Source: Novosphingobium sp. PhB57
GTDB lineage: Bacteria; Pseudomonadota; Alphaproteobacteria; Sphingomonadales; Sphingomonadaceae
DNA length: 64,000 bases
Assembly: GCF_004342985.1 (NCBI RefSeq)
Contig: NZ_SMBO01000005.1
Span: forward strand, 248,001-312,000
Direction of reading: 5' to 3'
Positions within the stretch are counted from its first letter, which is position 1; each line of letters opens with the position of its first letter. Shown here in pieces: positions 1 through 8,136 of this stretch. Position numbers and translations under genes: made by a program. The notes under the pieces are model-generated. The model did not search any database. It had not been told where the DNA came from and saw only the letters and a program-made list of their open reading frames with translations.

Positions 1-1196
1 CCGCGCGGGATCGGCTGGCCCTTGGGAATGCGCGCCAGCACGCGCACTTCCATCACGCAAGTATCCGGCGTCTTACCGGGCAGCCAGTTGTAGACGATGT
101 TCGGCATATAGCCGCCCCAGGGCGCGAAATTGGGAAAGACGTTGTAGACCAGCGCGTCCAGCAGTTCGGCGTCGGTCGCCTCGCCATGGTCATAGCCTGT
201 GCTCTCCGTATAGGCCGCGCGCATCGCCGCGCCCAGTGCGGCGCGGGCGGTGACGCCCTCGGGCACCCGGATCGCCATGGGATTGGCCGAAGCCTCGCCC
301 TCGTAATTGTCGCCGGAGCGGCCGTTGTACTTGACGAATTCGTCGACGATCCACTGCTCGCCCTGACCCTGCTCGATATGCGGGCTCATCACGCCGAAGG
401 GCACGAGGTTGACGTTCACATTGTCCCCCCAGGTCCAGTAGGCGGCATTGGAATCGCCGGTGAACGGCAGCAGTTGCGGGTGGGTGACGATAGTGTGCCA
501 GGCCTCCATGAAGGCTTCCATCACCACTTTCCAGTTGGCCGGCACTTCCTTGGCCACGCGCATGACGCTGGCGCATTCCTCATGCCGCCAGCGCTTGAAA
601 TGCTCGGGGAGCGGCGCGAGGAATTCCTCCAGGCTTGGCCCGCCCTTCTCCTCGCGGATGAACACATAGCCCGCCCAGCGCCCCACTTCGGCCTCGGGCA
701 AGTCGAGGTTCTGTTCGGCCAGATGCGGGAAGTCCCACTGGCAGGGCATCGAATGGAAGCTGGCGTCCTTGTTCCAGGCAAAGCCGTGGAACGGGCAGAC
801 GAACTTGTCGGCATGGCCGTCCTCGGTCCGCAGCTTGCGGCCGCGATGGAGGCAGACATTGTGCATCGCCCGGATCGATCCATCGTCCTGCCGGCTGACG
901 AGGTAGGACCGGCCCGCGTTCTCGTAGACGATGAAGTCGCCCGTTTCGGGCAGGTCTTCCTCGCGCGCCACGAACTGCCAGACGTAGGGCCACATCCGCT
1001 CGCGTTCCAGGCGCGCGAAGTCTTCGCTGATGTAGCGCTCCGCCGGGATCGGGTCCGACCCGCGATAGCTATAGCTCTCCTGCGTCAGGATCGCGGGCGC
1101 TTGCCGCGAATCCTGCGCCATGAGTTCGGCCCAGCTGATGCCCTCGCTGCGGTCCTCTCCCAGATCTCGGCCCAATTCAAGGTCGCGTTCGGCCAT
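1..1196 (-). CDS. Rieske aromatic-ring-hydroxylating oxygenase, alpha subunit (3' end cut by window edge)
   Basis: Catalytic large subunit of a Rieske non-haem iron oxygenase, which would hydroxylate or demethylate a ring substrate using electrons passed from a ferredoxin. The frame opens at ATG 1196 with a GGAG just upstream and stays open to base 1, so at least 398 residues are visible. The N-terminal Rieske domain shows Cys115-x-His117 and Cys134-x2-His137. The catalytic domain shows the iron-binding His234-x4-His239. It is divergent from the SDR operon that starts at 1346, with a 149-bp shared promoter region. No beta subunit, ferredoxin or reductase gene is adjacent in view. The family call is firm; the substrate is unknown. 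Confidence 0.93.
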   Translation of the reverse strand, partial: MAERDLELGRDLGEDRSEGISWAELMAQDSRQAPAILTQESYSYRGSDPIPAERYISEDFARLERERMWPYVWQFVAREEDLPETGDFIVYENAGRSYLVSRQDDGSIRAMHNVCLHRGRKLRTEDGHADKFVCPFHGFAWNKDASFHSMPCQWDFPHLAEQNLDLPEAEVGRWAGYVFIREEKGGPSLEEFLAPLPEHFKRWRHEECASVMRVAKEVPANWKVVMEAFMEAWHTIVTHPQLLPFTGDSNAAYWTWGDNVNVNLVPFGVMSPHIEQGQGEQWIVDEFVKYNGRSGDNYEGEASANPMAIRVPEGVTARAALGAAMRAAYTESTGYDHGEATDAELLDALVYNVFPNFAPWGGYMPNIVYNWLPGKTPDTCVMEVRVLARIPKGQPIPR

Positions 1197-1345
1197 GGCT
1201 CCAAGGTCTCCCAACCTGTTTCGTTTTTCCCTGTTTGGGGCATGTCTGGACCGGCGGGAAGGGGAAGTCACCTTGCTCTAATCATAGGTTGCCCCATCAC
1301 GCAGATCCGCCATGTTCGAAAGCAACAAACAGCTGGGAGAATGCC

Positions 1346-2125
1346 GTGAAGCGGCTTGAAGGCAAGGTGGCCCTGGTCACTGGAGGCACATCCGGCATCG
1401 GCGCCGGGGCCGTGCAGCGGCTCTGCGCGGAAGGCGCGCGGGTCGTGTTCACCGGCTCCAACCGCAATGCTGCGGACGCGGTGTGCAGCCAGACCGGCGC
1501 CGAATTCGTCAGCCACAACGTGCGCGACGGCGCCGCATGGGATGCGCTCTCCGCCCGGATCGCGAACGATTACGGCCGCCTGGACTTCGCCTTCGCCAAT
1601 GCCGGCACCGAACACGGCGACGGCAGCGTGGAGGACATCTCGCTGGAAGGGTGGGAGAACGTCATCGGCGTCAACCAGACCGGCGCCATGCTCACCGTGC
1701 AGCACGCGATGCGGCTGATGGCCAAAAACCCGGATGGGCCGACCGGGTCGATCCTGGTCAATTCCTCGATGAACGCGCACCGGGCGATGGGCAATTTCGT
1801 GGCCTATTCGGTCTCCAAGGCGGCAGTCGTTGCGCTGGTGAAGTCGGCGGCGGTCCACGCGGGCAATCGCAAATACGGCATCCGCGTCAACGCGATCCTG
1901 CCCGGCGTGGTGGAGACGGCGCTGATCCGCAACCTGATCGAGACTTCGGGCGATCCGGCAACCACCCGCGCCGCTTACGAGGGCCTGTCCCCGTTCGGCC
2001 GCATGGCGCGCGTCGAAGAGATCGCCGGGCTGGTCGCGTGGTTCGCCTCGGACGAATCGCAGTTCGTCTCGGGCAGCGAATACGTGATCGACGGGGCAAC
2101 CACGGCAGGGATGATGGGCGTATGA
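1346..2125 (+). CDS. SDR family NAD(P)-dependent oxidoreductase
   Basis: Short-chain dehydrogenase/reductase of 259 residues, the usual classical-SDR length. The start is taken as GTG 1346 because GGGAGA lies at 1335-1340 at good spacing and the protein then begins MKRLEGKVALVTGG, as SDRs do. Visible motifs are the TGGTSGIG cofactor loop, NAG in strand 4 (FANAGTE), an active-site Ser (VNSSM) and YSVSK (catalytic Tyr and Lys). The C-terminus ends in a typical VIDGATTAG segment. It is the first gene of a run of SDR, SDR, SDR, VOC and ABM genes and overlaps the next SDR by ATGA. It probably oxidises an alcohol or diol intermediate; the substrate cannot be read from sequence. Confidence 0.93.
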   Translation: MKRLEGKVALVTGGTSGIGAGAVQRLCAEGARVVFTGSNRNAADAVCSQTGAEFVSHNVRDGAAWDALSARIANDYGRLDFAFANAGTEHGDGSVEDISLEGWENVIGVNQTGAMLTVQHAMRLMAKNPDGPTGSILVNSSMNAHRAMGNFVAYSVSKAAVVALVKSAAVHAGNRKYGIRVNAILPGVVETALIRNLIETSGDPATTRAAYEGLSPFGRMARVEEIAGLVAWFASDESQFVSGSEYVIDGATTAGMMGV

Positions 2126-2940
2126 GCGATCTGGGTTCGCAGCGGCTCACCGGCCGCGTGGCGCTGGTTTCGGGCGGGCTTCGCGGCATCGGCCTCGCCT
2201 GCGTGGAGCGTTTTCTGGCCGAGGGCGCAGAAGTCGTGCTCACCGACCTTGAGGCGCAGGACAGCGCGCTGGTCGGCGAAACGCTTGGGCGGCTGGGACA
2301 GGCCGCCAGCTATGTGCAGGCCAACGTCACCAGCGAGCAGGATTGGACCGCCGTGCTCGATGCCGTAACCCAGCGCCACGGCAAACTCCATATCCTGGTC
2401 AACAACGCGGGCATCGACCTCACCGGCGCAGTCGCTGAGACCTCGCTGGAGGGTTGGCGGCGGATCATGAGCATCAATGTCGACGGCGTGTTCCTGGGCG
2501 TGCGCACTTTCGTGCCGCTGATGGCGGCAAGCGGCGCGGAAGTGGCGGGCGGCGCCTCGATTATCAATGTCAGCTCGATCATGGGCCTCGTCGGCATGAG
2601 CGAGGTTTCCGGCTACAACGCCAGCAAGGGCGCGGTGCGGCTGTTCACCAAGTCCATCGCGCTGGAATTCGCCGAGAAGAAAATGCCGATCCGCGCCAAT
2701 TCGCTGCATCCCGGCTTCGTGATGACGCCCTTGCTCAAGGAAGGCTTCCAGCGCTGGGTGGACAAGGGCGTCGCCGAAAAGCCGCAGGATCTGGTGGACC
2801 TGATGTCGAGCAAGACGCCGATGGGCCGTCTGGCCGATCCTTCCGAGCTGGCGAGCGCGGTGTTCTTCCTCGCCTCTGCGGACAGTTCCTACATGACCGG
2901 CGCGGAGTTGGTCATCGACGGCGGCTGGACCGCGCAGTGA
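2122..2940 (+). CDS. SDR family NAD(P)-dependent oxidoreductase
   Basis: Second SDR of the operon, 272 residues. Its ATG at 2122 overlaps the previous stop codon (ATGA), which indicates translational coupling. It has the cofactor loop SGGLRGIG, the NNAG motif, an active-site serine in NVSSIMG and YNASK, and a C-terminal VIDGGWTAQ. It therefore looks catalytically competent and NAD(P)-dependent. A 165-bp gap holding an interspersed palindromic repeat separates it from the third SDR, so transcription may continue or be attenuated there. Substrate unknown. Confidence 0.93.
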   Translation: MSDLGSQRLTGRVALVSGGLRGIGLACVERFLAEGAEVVLTDLEAQDSALVGETLGRLGQAASYVQANVTSEQDWTAVLDAVTQRHGKLHILVNNAGIDLTGAVAETSLEGWRRIMSINVDGVFLGVRTFVPLMAASGAEVAGGASIINVSSIMGLVGMSEVSGYNASKGAVRLFTKSIALEFAEKKMPIRANSLHPGFVMTPLLKEGFQRWVDKGVAEKPQDLVDLMSSKTPMGRLADPSELASAVFFLASADSSYMTGAELVIDGGWTAQ

Positions 2941-2960
2941 CCCTTCCGGACACTCTCCCC

Positions 2961-3060
2961 CCTTCGTCATTGCGAGGAGGCGAAGCCGACGAAGCAATCC
3001 AGCGCCGCGCCATTGCGCTCTGGATTGCCGCGGCCCTTCGGGCCTCGCAATGACGAAAGG
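2961..3060. repeat. Interspersed palindromic repeat, copy 1
   Basis: About 100 bp forming a nested inverted repeat. The outer arm CCTTCGTCATTGCGAGG (2961-2977) faces CCTCGCAATGACGAAAGG (3043-3060), and the inner arm GCAATCCAG (2994-3002) faces CTGGATTGC (3020-3028). A second copy with the same arms lies at 49249-49346. It has no coding potential of its own and sits inside the SDR operon, where the RNA would fold into a long hairpin. Similar CGTCATTGCGAG palindromes are known as non-coding interspersed repeats in several bacterial lineages. Confidence 0.85.
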
Positions 3061-3105
3061 CGAGGGAAGGACCAACGAAATGACAGCCTTCTGGAGAAAC
3101 TTACG

Positions 3106-3897
3106 ATGACCGCACCCTCACCCGGCGCCCTTCCCGACACCATTGCCGTCGTCACCGGCGCGGCGGGCGGCATCGGCCGCGAGATCGTCAAGGCCCTGAA
3201 GGCCGCCGGCGCCACCGTCATCGCCACCGATCTGAAGGACGGGGCGGAGATCGAAGGCGCCGACCACTACCTGAAGCACGACGTCACCAGCGAGGCCGAC
3301 TGGCGCGCGGTGGAGGCGCTGGTTCGCGAAAGCTACGGCCGGCTCGACGTGCTGGTGAACAACGCCGGCCTCTCGATCGTCACCAGGTTCGAGGAGACTC
3401 CGCTCTCCGAATTCCACCGGATTAACGCGATCAACGTCGATTCCGCGATCATCGGCACGCAAGTCCTGCTGGATCTGCTCAAGGAAGGCGGCAAGGCGCG
3501 CAAGGGCGGGGCCTCGATCATCAACTTCTCCAGCGTCGGCGGCCTGCGCGGCGCGGCGTTCAATGCGGCCTATTGCGTCAGCAAGGCGGCGATCAAGATG
3601 CTGTCCAAGTGCCTCGGCGCCGAATTCGCGGCGCTCAAGTACAATATCCGCGTCAATTCCGTGCATCCCGGCGGCATCGAGACACCGATGCTGGCCTCGA
3701 TCATGGACCGCTATGTCGAACTCGGCGCCTCGCCCTCGCGCGAGGCTTCACTGGCGGCGATGAACACCACCCATCCCATCGGCCGCCTCGGCAGGCCGGA
3801 GGAAATGGCCGGCGGCGTGGTCTTCCTCGCCAGCGAGGCATCCAGTTTCATGACCTGCGACGAACTCGTGATGGACGGAGGGTTCAGCCAGGTCTGA
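3106..3897 (+). CDS. SDR family NAD(P)-dependent oxidoreductase
   Basis: Third SDR of the operon, 263 residues. ATG 3106 is chosen over upstream in-frame codons because GGAG lies at 3093-3096 and the upstream stretch would translate the repeat. Motifs are TGAAGGIG (cofactor loop), NNAG, an active-site serine in NFSSVGG and YCVSK. The C-terminal MDGGFSQV is typical. The spacing of 25 bp to the following VOC gene suggests one transcript. Likely a 3-oxoacyl- or hydroxysteroid-type dehydrogenase by general similarity, but the substrate is not known. Confidence 0.92.
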   Translation: MTAPSPGALPDTIAVVTGAAGGIGREIVKALKAAGATVIATDLKDGAEIEGADHYLKHDVTSEADWRAVEALVRESYGRLDVLVNNAGLSIVTRFEETPLSEFHRINAINVDSAIIGTQVLLDLLKEGGKARKGGASIINFSSVGGLRGAAFNAAYCVSKAAIKMLSKCLGAEFAALKYNIRVNSVHPGGIETPMLASIMDRYVELGASPSREASLAAMNTTHPIGRLGRPEEMAGGVVFLASEASSFMTCDELVMDGGFSQV

Positions 3898-3922
3898 CCG
3901 AAGGTCCTTCCGGAGAGATCCC

Positions 3923-4438
3923 ATGACACCCAGCTCCCCCGCCCCGCTTCCCGGCATCCTCGGCATTCATCACATCGGGGTCTCGGTGCCCGATCTCGGC
4001 AAGGCGCGCGAATTCTACCTGGGCATCCTCGGCGCGGTCGAAGAAGTGGAGCCCCTGCATTGGGCCGACAATCCCTTCATCGACGAGATCGTCGGCTTGC
4101 AGGGCAGCGCGGCGGAGCAGTTCTTCTGCCGCCTCGGCAATGTGCAGATCGAGGTCTTCGAATATAGCGCGCCGAAGCAGCAGCCGCAGGACCCGCGCCG
4201 CGGCGTCAACGAATATGGCTATACCCATATCGCCTTGCAGGTGCAGGACCTTGCCGCCGTCCACGCGCGTATCGTCGCGGCCGGCCTTCCCGTGCACGCC
4301 CCGCCGGAACTGGCCACCATCACCACCGATGCCGACGGCAGCCGGCACGGCTACGCGGGAACGTATTGCCGCGACTTCTTCGGCAACGTCTTCGAAATCC
4401 TGGAAATCCACGAGACACCGGCCATCCGCCCGATCTGA
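3923..4438 (+). CDS. VOC (glyoxalase/bleomycin-resistance fold) family protein
   Basis: 171-residue vicinal-oxygen-chelate protein. The start of the metal-binding fold is seen in HHIGVSVPDL (His16/His17) and the second half in THIALQVQDL, and the protein ends with FEILEIHE, whose Glu is a usual metal ligand. VOC enzymes include glyoxalases, epimerases and extradiol-type oxygenases. In this setting, between SDRs and an ABM protein, a role in isomerising or cleaving a catabolic intermediate is an inference. GGAGAG at 3911-3916 precedes the ATG. A single VOC domain pair is present, so it probably works as a dimer. Confidence 0.85.
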   Translation: MTPSSPAPLPGILGIHHIGVSVPDLGKAREFYLGILGAVEEVEPLHWADNPFIDEIVGLQGSAAEQFFCRLGNVQIEVFEYSAPKQQPQDPRRGVNEYGYTHIALQVQDLAAVHARIVAAGLPVHAPPELATITTDADGSRHGYAGTYCRDFFGNVFEILEIHETPAIRPI

Positions 4439-4449
4439 AAGGACTCATC

Positions 4450-4821
4450 ATGCGCATCATCGTGGCCGGAACCCTTCGCTTTGCGGGCGACGGCGCGCTC
4501 TGCGGCGAGATCATCCGCGGCGGCGCCGCCCATATCGCCTCCAGCCGCGAGGAACAGGGCTGCACGGCCTACAACTGGGCGGTCGATCCGCTCGATCCCG
4601 GCCTGATCCACGTCTACGAGGAATGGGAGAGCGAACGCGCCCTGCTCGGCCACTTCGCGCACAGCTCCTATGCCGCCATGCGCGACCATCTCGGCCGCTA
4701 CGAGCTTACGGGCTTTGCGGTGCAGATCTACGCAGCCACAGGCGTAGAGCCGGTCTACGACGAGGATGGCTGGCCGCGCAGGGAGATTTTCGGAGTCACG
4801 CTCCAGGACTCGGTCGACTGA
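4450..4821 (+). CDS. Putative quinol monooxygenase / ABM-domain protein
   Basis: 123-residue protein of the dimeric alpha+beta barrel (antibiotic biosynthesis monooxygenase) fold. The ATG at 4450 follows an AAAGGA site and lies 11 bp after the VOC stop. The segment EEQGCTAYNWAVDPLDPG and the later YEEWESERALLGHF match the usual ABM pattern of a strand carrying Y-x-x-W followed by a helix with His. Members such as YgiN-type enzymes oxidise quinols without a cofactor; others are only structural. It is the last gene of the plus-strand operon and converges on the SnoaL gene at 4850. The exact reaction is unknown. Confidence 0.75.
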   Translation: MRIIVAGTLRFAGDGALCGEIIRGGAAHIASSREEQGCTAYNWAVDPLDPGLIHVYEEWESERALLGHFAHSSYAAMRDHLGRYELTGFAVQIYAATGVEPVYDEDGWPRREIFGVTLQDSVD

Positions 4822-4849
4822 CCGCCCGCGGGCGGCAAGCCGGCCGGGG

Positions 4850-5311
4850 CTATCCCTCGACCGGCACCGCGCCTTCGGGCGGTATCAGGAAATCCATCGT
4901 ATAGCGCACGGCCTTCCAGCCCGCCGCCGTGCGCACGACATCGAAGTAATAGCGCCCGTGGACGGTGATCCCGCCACCGGCCGCGTACCGGCCCATGCCG
5001 GTGACATAGGCGCGGATCGAGGCCCGGTCGCCTTCGTAGGCGGTGATCGCGAAGTTGCTGAGGTAATGCGCGTGTGCAGCCATCGCCGCGAACGTATCGC
5101 GGAAGAACCCGCCGATCGCCCCGTGCCCCTCCAGAGCCGGAAAACCGATGCCCGACAGGTCGAACACCGCATCCTCCACGAAGACGGCGAGGATGCCGTC
5201 GATGTCGTGGAGGCTGTCCACCGCATGGGCATAGGCGATCAGCAGGTCCTGGATCGCCAGCCTGTCCTCGATCGGGCATCGTTCGATGAGACGGGGCGCC
5301 GCCGGGCTCAC
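4850..5311 (-). CDS. SnoaL-like (NTF2-fold) protein
   Basis: 153-residue NTF2-fold protein, third gene of a coupled trio. Its ATG at 5311 overlaps the stop of the Rieske gene (ATGA). The N-terminal helix reads IEDRLAIQDLLIAYAHAVDS, the hallmark of SnoaL-type dehydratases and isomerases, followed by FVEDAVFDLSGIG. The same fold is used by the small beta subunits of ring-hydroxylating oxygenases, so a subunit role is possible given its position. A catabolic cyclase, dehydratase or isomerase role is equally open. Family call is good; function is inferred from neighbours. Confidence 0.82.
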   Translation of the reverse strand: MSPAAPRLIERCPIEDRLAIQDLLIAYAHAVDSLHDIDGILAVFVEDAVFDLSGIGFPALEGHGAIGGFFRDTFAAMAAHAHYLSNFAITAYEGDRASIRAYVTGMGRYAAGGGITVHGRYYFDVVRTAAGWKAVRYTMDFLIPPEGAVPVEG

Positions 5312-6624
5312 CCCTGCACCATGTCGTTGAGCAGTTCGTGGAAGCGCTGCACGCGCTTTTCCTGGCCCGGCAGGATGCAGCCCTTGAAACCGCGCGAATT
5401 GAGGCCCTGCTGCTGGCTGGTGCCGATCGAGAGGTCCTGATCCGCCACGAAGCCCACCGAAACGCCGTCGCCATAGACCGAATGGCGCGCCACCGCGTCA
5501 TGCCGCAGCGGCACGGTGCCGAGCGGAGTCTCCACCTCGCGCATGCCTTCCACCGGCGGATAGAGGCACCAGTGCTGGAACACGCACTTCTCGGGATCGG
5601 TGGGATGCGGCTCCGTGCGCAGGACCTGGAGCTGTTCGGGGCTCATGGTCAGCGTCAGGTTGGGGAACAGCGTGCAGTGAAAATAGTCCACCAGCTGCTG
5701 GTCGCTCATCCTATCGTAGTTGGTGAAGCCCCGGCCCGGCCCCAGCCGCCGCTTCGCCTCGATTACGGCGGCGCGCAAGTCGCCGGTGTGGCCGGCGTAG
5801 GCCTCCGGGTCGATACCCCAGGCCCGCGCGATCTGGTCGAGCGGGGCGGGGACTTCGGTGGTGTGGTAATCGACGCGGGTGGTGGCCTGATGGCCCTTCA
5901 TCCACATCGAGTTGTGGCCCGAGGGGTACATCTCGAACAATGTGTCCGGCAGCCCGTCGTTGATGAAAGTCGCCAGCTCCGGGTGAATGGTCGGCAGGTG
6001 GTAGCTCTCGTTGAAATTGTCCCGGATGATCTTCCAGTTGAACTCGCAATCGGCCGAGAGGTTGAGCACGCGCACCCAGTTCTCGATGCCGTAGCCGGCC
6101 AGACGCTCGGGGAAAGGCGCCAGCCATTCGTGCAGCGGGGCGACGTCGTCGTCCATGCACCAGAACACGAACGGGCCCCAGGTCTCGCAGCGCAGTTCGG
6201 ACAAGTGGACTTTGCCGCAGGGGCTGCCGCCCTCGAAATCGTCCGGATCCTGCACCTTGATGAGCGTGCCGTCCAAGTCATAAGTCCAGTTGTGGTAGCC
6301 GCAGGTGATGCGCGGCACGCTGGTCACATCGGCCAGGATCAGCCGGTTTCCGCGATGGGGGCAGGAATTGTAGAAAGCGCGAACGGAATCGTCCTCCTGC
6401 CGCACCATGATGACGGATTCCTTGGCGAAATTGTGCCGGATCACGTCGCCCGGCTCCTCCAGATCGGCCAGTACGCCGCCCAGGTGCCAGACCTTGGGCC
6501 AGAGGTTCTTCATCTCGCCTGCCATCCACTCCTTGGAGATATAGCGGTCGGCAGTGATGGTATCGCCGCGCACCGGGGGATCGAATTCCTGCGAATAGCG
6601 GGAAACCTTGCTCTGGAGGTTCAT
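5308..6624 (-). CDS. Rieske aromatic-ring-hydroxylating oxygenase, alpha subunit
   Basis: 438-residue oxygenase large subunit. ATG 6624 is preferred: AGGAG lies upstream and the start overlaps the stop of the preceding NTF2-fold gene (ATGA). Rieske ligands are Cys88-x-His90 and Cys108-x2-His111; the mononuclear iron ligands His209 and His214 sit in ESYHLPTIHPE. It would activate O2 to hydroxylate a ring substrate in the cytoplasm, needing an outside electron chain. Both flanking genes encode NTF2-fold proteins and both overlap it by four bases, an arrangement that suggests stoichiometric production of the three proteins. Substrate unknown. Confidence 0.93.
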   Translation of the reverse strand: MNLQSKVSRYSQEFDPPVRGDTITADRYISKEWMAGEMKNLWPKVWHLGGVLADLEEPGDVIRHNFAKESVIMVRQEDDSVRAFYNSCPHRGNRLILADVTSVPRITCGYHNWTYDLDGTLIKVQDPDDFEGGSPCGKVHLSELRCETWGPFVFWCMDDDVAPLHEWLAPFPERLAGYGIENWVRVLNLSADCEFNWKIIRDNFNESYHLPTIHPELATFINDGLPDTLFEMYPSGHNSMWMKGHQATTRVDYHTTEVPAPLDQIARAWGIDPEAYAGHTGDLRAAVIEAKRRLGPGRGFTNYDRMSDQQLVDYFHCTLFPNLTLTMSPEQLQVLRTEPHPTDPEKCVFQHWCLYPPVEGMREVETPLGTVPLRHDAVARHSVYGDGVSVGFVADQDLSIGTSQQQGLNSRGFKGCILPGQEKRVQRFHELLNDMVQG

Positions 6625-7178
6625 GAACCTGCTCCTGCCTGTCGGGCCTGGGTGTAACTGGGATCCGCGCCGTGGCGCCCGCCACGAACGGCGCCGGGAT
6701 TGGCGGCGAAGAAATCGAGCGAGCCGGGGTCGTCCTTGACCCAGTCGGTCACGAGCAGGCGCGAGGTGATGCGCCATTCGCCGTCCCGGCAGGCGTATTC
6801 GTCCAGATAGCGCCCGGCGATGAAGAGGTCGCGCACCCCGCCCGCCTCGTCGCGCACGCCGTGCCAGGCCTGGAAATAGGCCTCGCCCGTTGCGCTTTCG
6901 CCCGATATCTCGATGCGGTGCTGGCCCAGCAGGTGATGCGTCGCTTCCATCGTGCCGAGCAGATCCTGGCAGAAGGCGACGAATTCGTCCGCCGGCCCCT
7001 TCATCAGCCCGCAGTCGATCATCGCGTCATCGTGGAACGCCTGGCGCTGGAGCGCCGCGTCGAGCCGGTCCAGCCCGCGCATGTAGCGGTGCGCTGCCTC
7101 GGCAATGTCGCGCCTTGCGGCAAGGTCGCGCACTTCCGCCGCAATATCGTAGGCTGTCGCCAGTTGCGCCTCGGTCAT
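6621..7178 (-). CDS. SnoaL-like (NTF2-fold) protein, possible oxygenase partner subunit
   Basis: 185-residue NTF2-fold protein, first gene of the minus-strand trio. ATG 7178 is chosen because the sequence MTEAQL then begins the family-like helix region; a longer reading to 7205 would add only basic residues. Conserved features include RRDIAEAAHRYMRGLDRLD and FHDDAMIDCG, as in the SnoaL_4 group, which includes bile-acid dehydratase-like proteins. At 185 residues it has the length of a ring-hydroxylating oxygenase beta subunit and is translationally coupled to the alpha subunit. Whether it is a dehydratase or a structural beta-like subunit cannot be decided from sequence alone. Confidence 0.82.
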   Translation of the reverse strand: MTEAQLATAYDIAAEVRDLAARRDIAEAAHRYMRGLDRLDAALQRQAFHDDAMIDCGLMKGPADEFVAFCQDLLGTMEATHHLLGQHRIEISGESATGEAYFQAWHGVRDEAGGVRDLFIAGRYLDEYACRDGEWRITSRLLVTDWVKDDPGSLDFFAANPGAVRGGRHGADPSYTQARQAGAGS

Positions 7179-7244
7179 GGTCTGCCTTCCTCTCCGCCCC
7201 CGCATGCCTTCGCGGCATGTCTGGATGGGCCCGATGAGCCGTCC

Positions 7245-7268
7245 AAAACCGACTCAACTGCCGGTTTT
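7245..7268. promoter_or_regulatory. Candidate TetR-type operator
   Basis: Dyad AAAACCG (7245-7251), ten-base spacer, CGGTTTT (7262-7268); the symmetry also holds for one further C/G pair inside. It lies in the 195-bp gap between the divergent SnoaL-Rieske-SnoaL operon and the TetR-family gene, 67 bp upstream of one start and 106 bp upstream of the other. This is the usual place for a TetR repressor to bind and control both its own gene and its target. The size and AT-edge/CG-core pattern fit TetR operators; binding itself is inferred. Confidence 0.6.
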
Positions 7269-7373
7269 ATGGTATGAGGCGGCCCAGTCCCTCACCTGCG
7301 ACTAAGGCTAGGTGGCGTTCGCATGCCCAGAGGGGCAGCAACGTGAGGCAGCAATGAGGGCCAAGGAGAGGCC

Positions 7374-8078
7374 ATGAACAGCGAAACCCTTCAGGACCGC
7401 ATCCTCAGCGCCCTGGCCCCGGAAATCCATGCCGAGCCGCCCGTCAAATGGCAGCAACGCAAGAGCGCGCGGATGCGCGAGCGGCTGGTTTCGGCGGCGA
7501 TCGACTGCCTGGTCGAACACGGCTATCCCGGCCTCGCCACGGCCGCCGTCGCGGCGCGCTGCGACGTTTCGCGCGGGGCCATGCACCACCACTTTCCTTC
7601 GCGGCTGGCGCTGGTCGGCGCCGTGCTCGACCATGCCGTCTACCACCGCATGCGCAGCTTCCTGGACGATTATCTCGACTTGCTGTCCCGCCGCGCCGGC
7701 GAACCGAAGATCGAGCTGGCCTGCGAGGCGCACTGGCGCTCCGTGCAGACGCGCGAATATGCCGCCTGGCTGGAACTGACCGTGGCGGCGCGGACGAACG
7801 CAGAACTGGCAGCCATCTTCGATCCCGTCGCCCGCCGCTACGACGAGATCTGGATGGGCGAGATGATCGAGGCTTTCCCGCAGTGGCGCGACGACTGGGA
7901 CAATCTCAAGCTGGCGCACGATTTCACCAGCGCCATGCACATGGGCATGCTGCTGCACCGGCCGATCTTCGGCAGCGGCGAACGACTGGCCCGCCTGCAC
8001 CGCTTCGCCGCCCGCACCATGCAGGACCTCAACGAGCATCGCGAGCCGGTCAAGGCGGAGAAAGGTCCGTTTTCGTAA
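7374..8078 (+). CDS. TetR/AcrR family transcriptional regulator
   Basis: 234-residue one-component regulator. The N-terminal HTH spans about residues 33-80: RERLVSAAIDCLVEHGYPGL, then TAAVAARCDVSRGAMHHHF, where the recognition helix and the closing HHHF/YYHF motif are clear. The C-terminal half is the ligand-binding and dimer domain. The preferred start is ATG 7374 with AAGGAGAGG at 7360-7368. It is divergent from the oxygenase trio, with a palindrome between them, so it probably represses that operon until a pathway compound binds. The ligand is unknown. Confidence 0.93.
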   Translation: MNSETLQDRILSALAPEIHAEPPVKWQQRKSARMRERLVSAAIDCLVEHGYPGLATAAVAARCDVSRGAMHHHFPSRLALVGAVLDHAVYHRMRSFLDDYLDLLSRRAGEPKIELACEAHWRSVQTREYAAWLELTVAARTNAELAAIFDPVARRYDEIWMGEMIEAFPQWRDDWDNLKLAHDFTSAMHMGMLLHRPIFGSGERLARLHRFAARTMQDLNEHREPVKAEKGPFS

Positions 8079-8136
8079 AATCTTACAGCAAGTGTGCATT
8101 GAATGACGCGCTGCGGACCGGCATGAAGGAGCGGTC

